Assembly (NCBI GenBank): GCA_023429345.1
Contig: JAEYVB010000424.1
Span: 1 to 5,823, forward strand
Reading direction: 5' to 3'
DNA: 5,823 bases
Source: Planctomycetota bacterium
GTDB lineage: Bacteria > Planctomycetota > Phycisphaerae > Phycisphaerales > UBA1924
A model generated the notes under the pieces. It saw only the letters and a list, made by a program, of their open reading frames with translations. It was not told where the DNA came from and made no database searches. This document shows, piece after piece, positions 4,217 through 5,823 of the stretch. Within the stretch, counting starts at the first letter, position 1. Every line of letters starts with the position of its first letter. The position numbers and the translations under genes are program-made.

Positions 4217-5823
4217 GAAAGATCGGGTAAATGTAAGGGAAAGCGTCTGAAAGAGGCTGTCGCCGCGGTCGGCGTCGATGATGACGTTGCGGAAACCGGC
4301 GACAATCTCGGTCTGTCGCTTGCGCCAGCGGAGATCGAGGCGCTGCTCGAAACCCTGGAGATCGCCGGAGGCGTCGTCGTGTTCGTTGCGGTAGATGGCT
4401 TCAACCTGCATGTCGAGGTGGGGCCCGAGTTCCCGGCTGTAGACGCCGAAGAGACGGGCGAGCCGGATCTGGTTCTCGGGGTCGCGGTAGTCGATGGTCT
4501 CGTGGGTGGCGCCCAGGGTGAGGGCGGAGCGTCGGCCGAGGCTGTGGTGGTAGCGGGCGTCGAACCGGAGGGCGTCGAACGGGGCGATGTCGCTGTCGTA
4601 ATGCTCCCGCTCGGCGCTGAAGAAGAGGTCGCCGATGCGGTAGTCGGCGCCGTAGGTGAGGGCCCGGACATCGTTGAGGAGGAAGGCCTGCTCGGGGCCG
4701 GCGGTCTGGCGCTGGTCGGTGAGGCGGAGCGAGCCGAAGAGGCCCACGCCCGCGAGTGGGCCGTCGTCGATGCTGTAGCGGATGGAGAGCGAGCCGCTCG
4801 TGCTCTCGAGCGTGCTCCCGGGCTCGGGCCCGATGAGGTAGTCGACCAGCACGGTCTCGCCGTCGAGAATTGCCCCGCCGACGACCCGCCGGACCTCGAC
4901 GCGCCCGGGGAGGGAACGGGTCTCGTAGTCGACGACGGGGAGGTACACGCGGAGCCCGGCGGCGTCGGTGATGGTGATGGAGTCGACGAGGATGTTTCGG
5001 CGGAAAAGGGTGACGGGCTGGGGGTCGTTGAACGTGTGAGGCTCGTCGAAGATGGCGAGCGTGTCGCCGCGGTCGCTCTGCTCCTGCCGGGATACGCCGG
5101 CGCCGATCCCGGCGTCGAGGCGGCCGTAGGGGACGCTCTTGGTGTAGCGGAGGTTGGCGTCGGCGAACAGGGTGTCGCTGGAGAAGGCGCCGGTCTTGAG
5201 TCGGCTGGCGCCGACGTTCGCCGTGGAGACGAGGCTCTCGAAGAGGCGGTGGCGGAAGCCCGCGCTCCCCAGGGCGAACTCCTGAGTGGCGGAGGGGCGG
5301 TCGGTGCGCTCCAGGGTGAGGTTGTAGCGGGTCTCGAAGCGGTCGGAGTGGACGAGACGGAGAAGCTCGTCGAGACGCACGCGCTCCTGCTCGGTGTCGG
5401 CCGTCTGGCGGAAGTAGTGCGCGGTGGACCGGAGGCTGCTGCGGTCGCCCTCGCCGAAGCTGAGGAGGTGGGCGAGGGTGAGGTCATGGCGCTCGAAGGA
5501 CGATTCGAACTCGGGGCCGCTGGCCTCTTCGATATCGTCGTAGATGTAGTCGAACTGGAAGCGGTTGGTGTCGGAAAGGATCCACTCGGTGTTGAGGATG
5601 GCTGTGTCCTGGACGAGCGTGAACTGGGAGAGGTCGGCGCTGTCGGACTGGTCCTGCTCGCGGTGGAAGAGGCGGAGCGTGGCGGGGAGGGTGCGGGAGC
5701 GAACGGTCCCCTGGATGCCGTGCTCGCTGGTGGTGGACTCGAGCGTCGGGGCGAACGGGCGGGAGAGCAGGGACTGGTGGCGCAGCGAGTAAAGGGTGAT
5801 GGGGACCCGGGTCGCGTCGAGGA
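4214..5823 (-). CDS. Outer-membrane beta-barrel protein (porin-like; N-terminus beyond window)
   Basis: The frame is open from the right edge of the window to TAA at 4216-4214, giving at least 535 residues. A GTG at 5380-5378 is in frame, but coding text continues without a stop for 147 codons upstream, so it is internal. The sequence is a long series of amphipathic alternating segments rich in Arg, Asp, Thr, Tyr and Phe separated by polar turns (for example RFDARYHHSL, LDMQVEAIYRNEHD, QRLDLRWRKRQTEIVAGFRN). It ends in LSLTFTRSF with a terminal Phe, the usual C-terminal signal for BAM-dependent insertion, though the -3 position is Arg. A distinct beta-rich segment lies at visible residues 260-331. 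No CXXCH is present. As first visible gene of an operon with a propeller lipoprotein and a multiheme cytochrome, it may be the pore of an electron conduit or an export channel. No recognised porin family is assigned; it could also be an assembly or surface-anchoring barrel. Confidence 0.85.
   Translation of the reverse strand, partial: LDATRVPITLYSLRHQSLLSRPFAPTLESTTSEHGIQGTVRSRTLPATLRLFHREQDQSDSADLSQFTLVQDTAILNTEWILSDTNRFQFDYIYDDIEEASGPEFESSFERHDLTLAHLLSFGEGDRSSLRSTAHYFRQTADTEQERVRLDELLRLVHSDRFETRYNLTLERTDRPSATQEFALGSAGFRHRLFESLVSTANVGASRLKTGAFSSDTLFADANLRYTKSVPYGRLDAGIGAGVSRQEQSDRGDTLAIFDEPHTFNDPQPVTLFRRNILVDSITITDAAGLRVYLPVVDYETRSLPGRVEVRRVVGGAILDGETVLVDYLIGPEPGSTLESTSGSLSIRYSIDDGPLAGVGLFGSLRLTDQRQTAGPEQAFLLNDVRALTYGADYRIGDLFFSAEREHYDSDIAPFDALRFDARYHHSLGRRSALTLGATHETIDYRDPENQIRLARLFGVYSRELGPHLDMQVEAIYRNEHDDASGDLQGFEQRLDLRWRKRQTEIVAGFRNVIIDADRGDSLFQTLSLTFTRSF
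4829..5044 (-). other. Beta-rich segment embedded in the outer-membrane barrel
   Basis: Visible residues 260-331 (from EPHTF to VDYLIG) look different from the surrounding barrel. Short hydrophobic beta strands (NILVDSITITD, GLRVYLPVVDY, RVEVRRVVGGAI, ETVLVDYLIG) alternate with turns, in the style of a compact sandwich or plug-like domain. Its place between barrel-like stretches suggests a long loop or periplasmic/extracellular domain. I do not name a family. Confidence 0.4.

Noticed and set aside
3154..4230. Long + strand open frame opposite the propeller lipoprotein gene
   Set aside because: It is an antisense shadow with Gly/Glu/Asp/Val-rich text mirroring the NHL blades; the minus-strand reading explains the sequence fully.
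4214..5380. GTG at 5380 as the start of the barrel gene
   Set aside because: The same frame remains open with barrel-like sequence to the window edge, and there is no signal peptide after this GTG, which an outer-membrane protein needs.
4204..5487. N-terminal extension of the propeller gene frame, giving an apparent 783-residue fusion
   Set aside because: The extension is Ser/Thr/Pro/Ala-rich low-complexity text, out of frame with the clearly barrel-like gene on the same strand. The propeller gene has its own signal peptide and lipobox directly after the TTG at 4203.

Overview
The window is densely coding, strongly GC-rich DNA from a Gram-negative bacterium. The Gram-negative call rests on an outer-membrane beta-barrel protein, a lipoprotein and exported multiheme c-type cytochromes. 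Composition and gene families fit a GC-rich metal-, sulfur- or syntrophy-associated lineage (Desulfuromonadia/Myxococcota-like, Acidobacteriota or Planctomycetota-like). Nothing in the window fixes the taxon.

Layout: a + strand multiheme cytochrome gene (1..1413, cut at the left edge) converges on a three-gene minus-strand operon. In transcription order the operon is a large outer-membrane beta-barrel protein (5823..4214, cut at the right edge), an NHL-repeat beta-propeller lipoprotein (4203..3136) and a second multiheme cytochrome (3139..1511). The operon genes are tightly packed: 10 nt between barrel and propeller, and a 4-nt ATGA overlap between propeller and cytochrome. The only real intergenic space is 97 bp between the two convergent stop codons. 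It holds a modest GC-rich hairpin and no gene. No promoter for the operon, RNA gene, mobile element or CRISPR array was seen.

The two cytochromes carry 14 (13 CXXCH plus one CX3CH) and 12 (11 CXXCH plus one CX3CH) candidate heme sites. Both read as strings of two-heme modules in which the first site is usually CXXCHXXH and the second usually is not. In both, the last site is an expanded CX3CH. The simplest model is that barrel, propeller lipoprotein and cytochromes form an envelope electron-transfer system, such as a porin-cytochrome conduit or the export and assembly apparatus for extracellular cytochromes. This is inferred from family context and not demonstrated by the sequence.

Third-position base use follows DNA strand: the + strand gene favours G-ending codons and the minus-strand genes favour C-ending ones. 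The + strand is therefore G-rich throughout, and long antisense open frames shadow the real genes.
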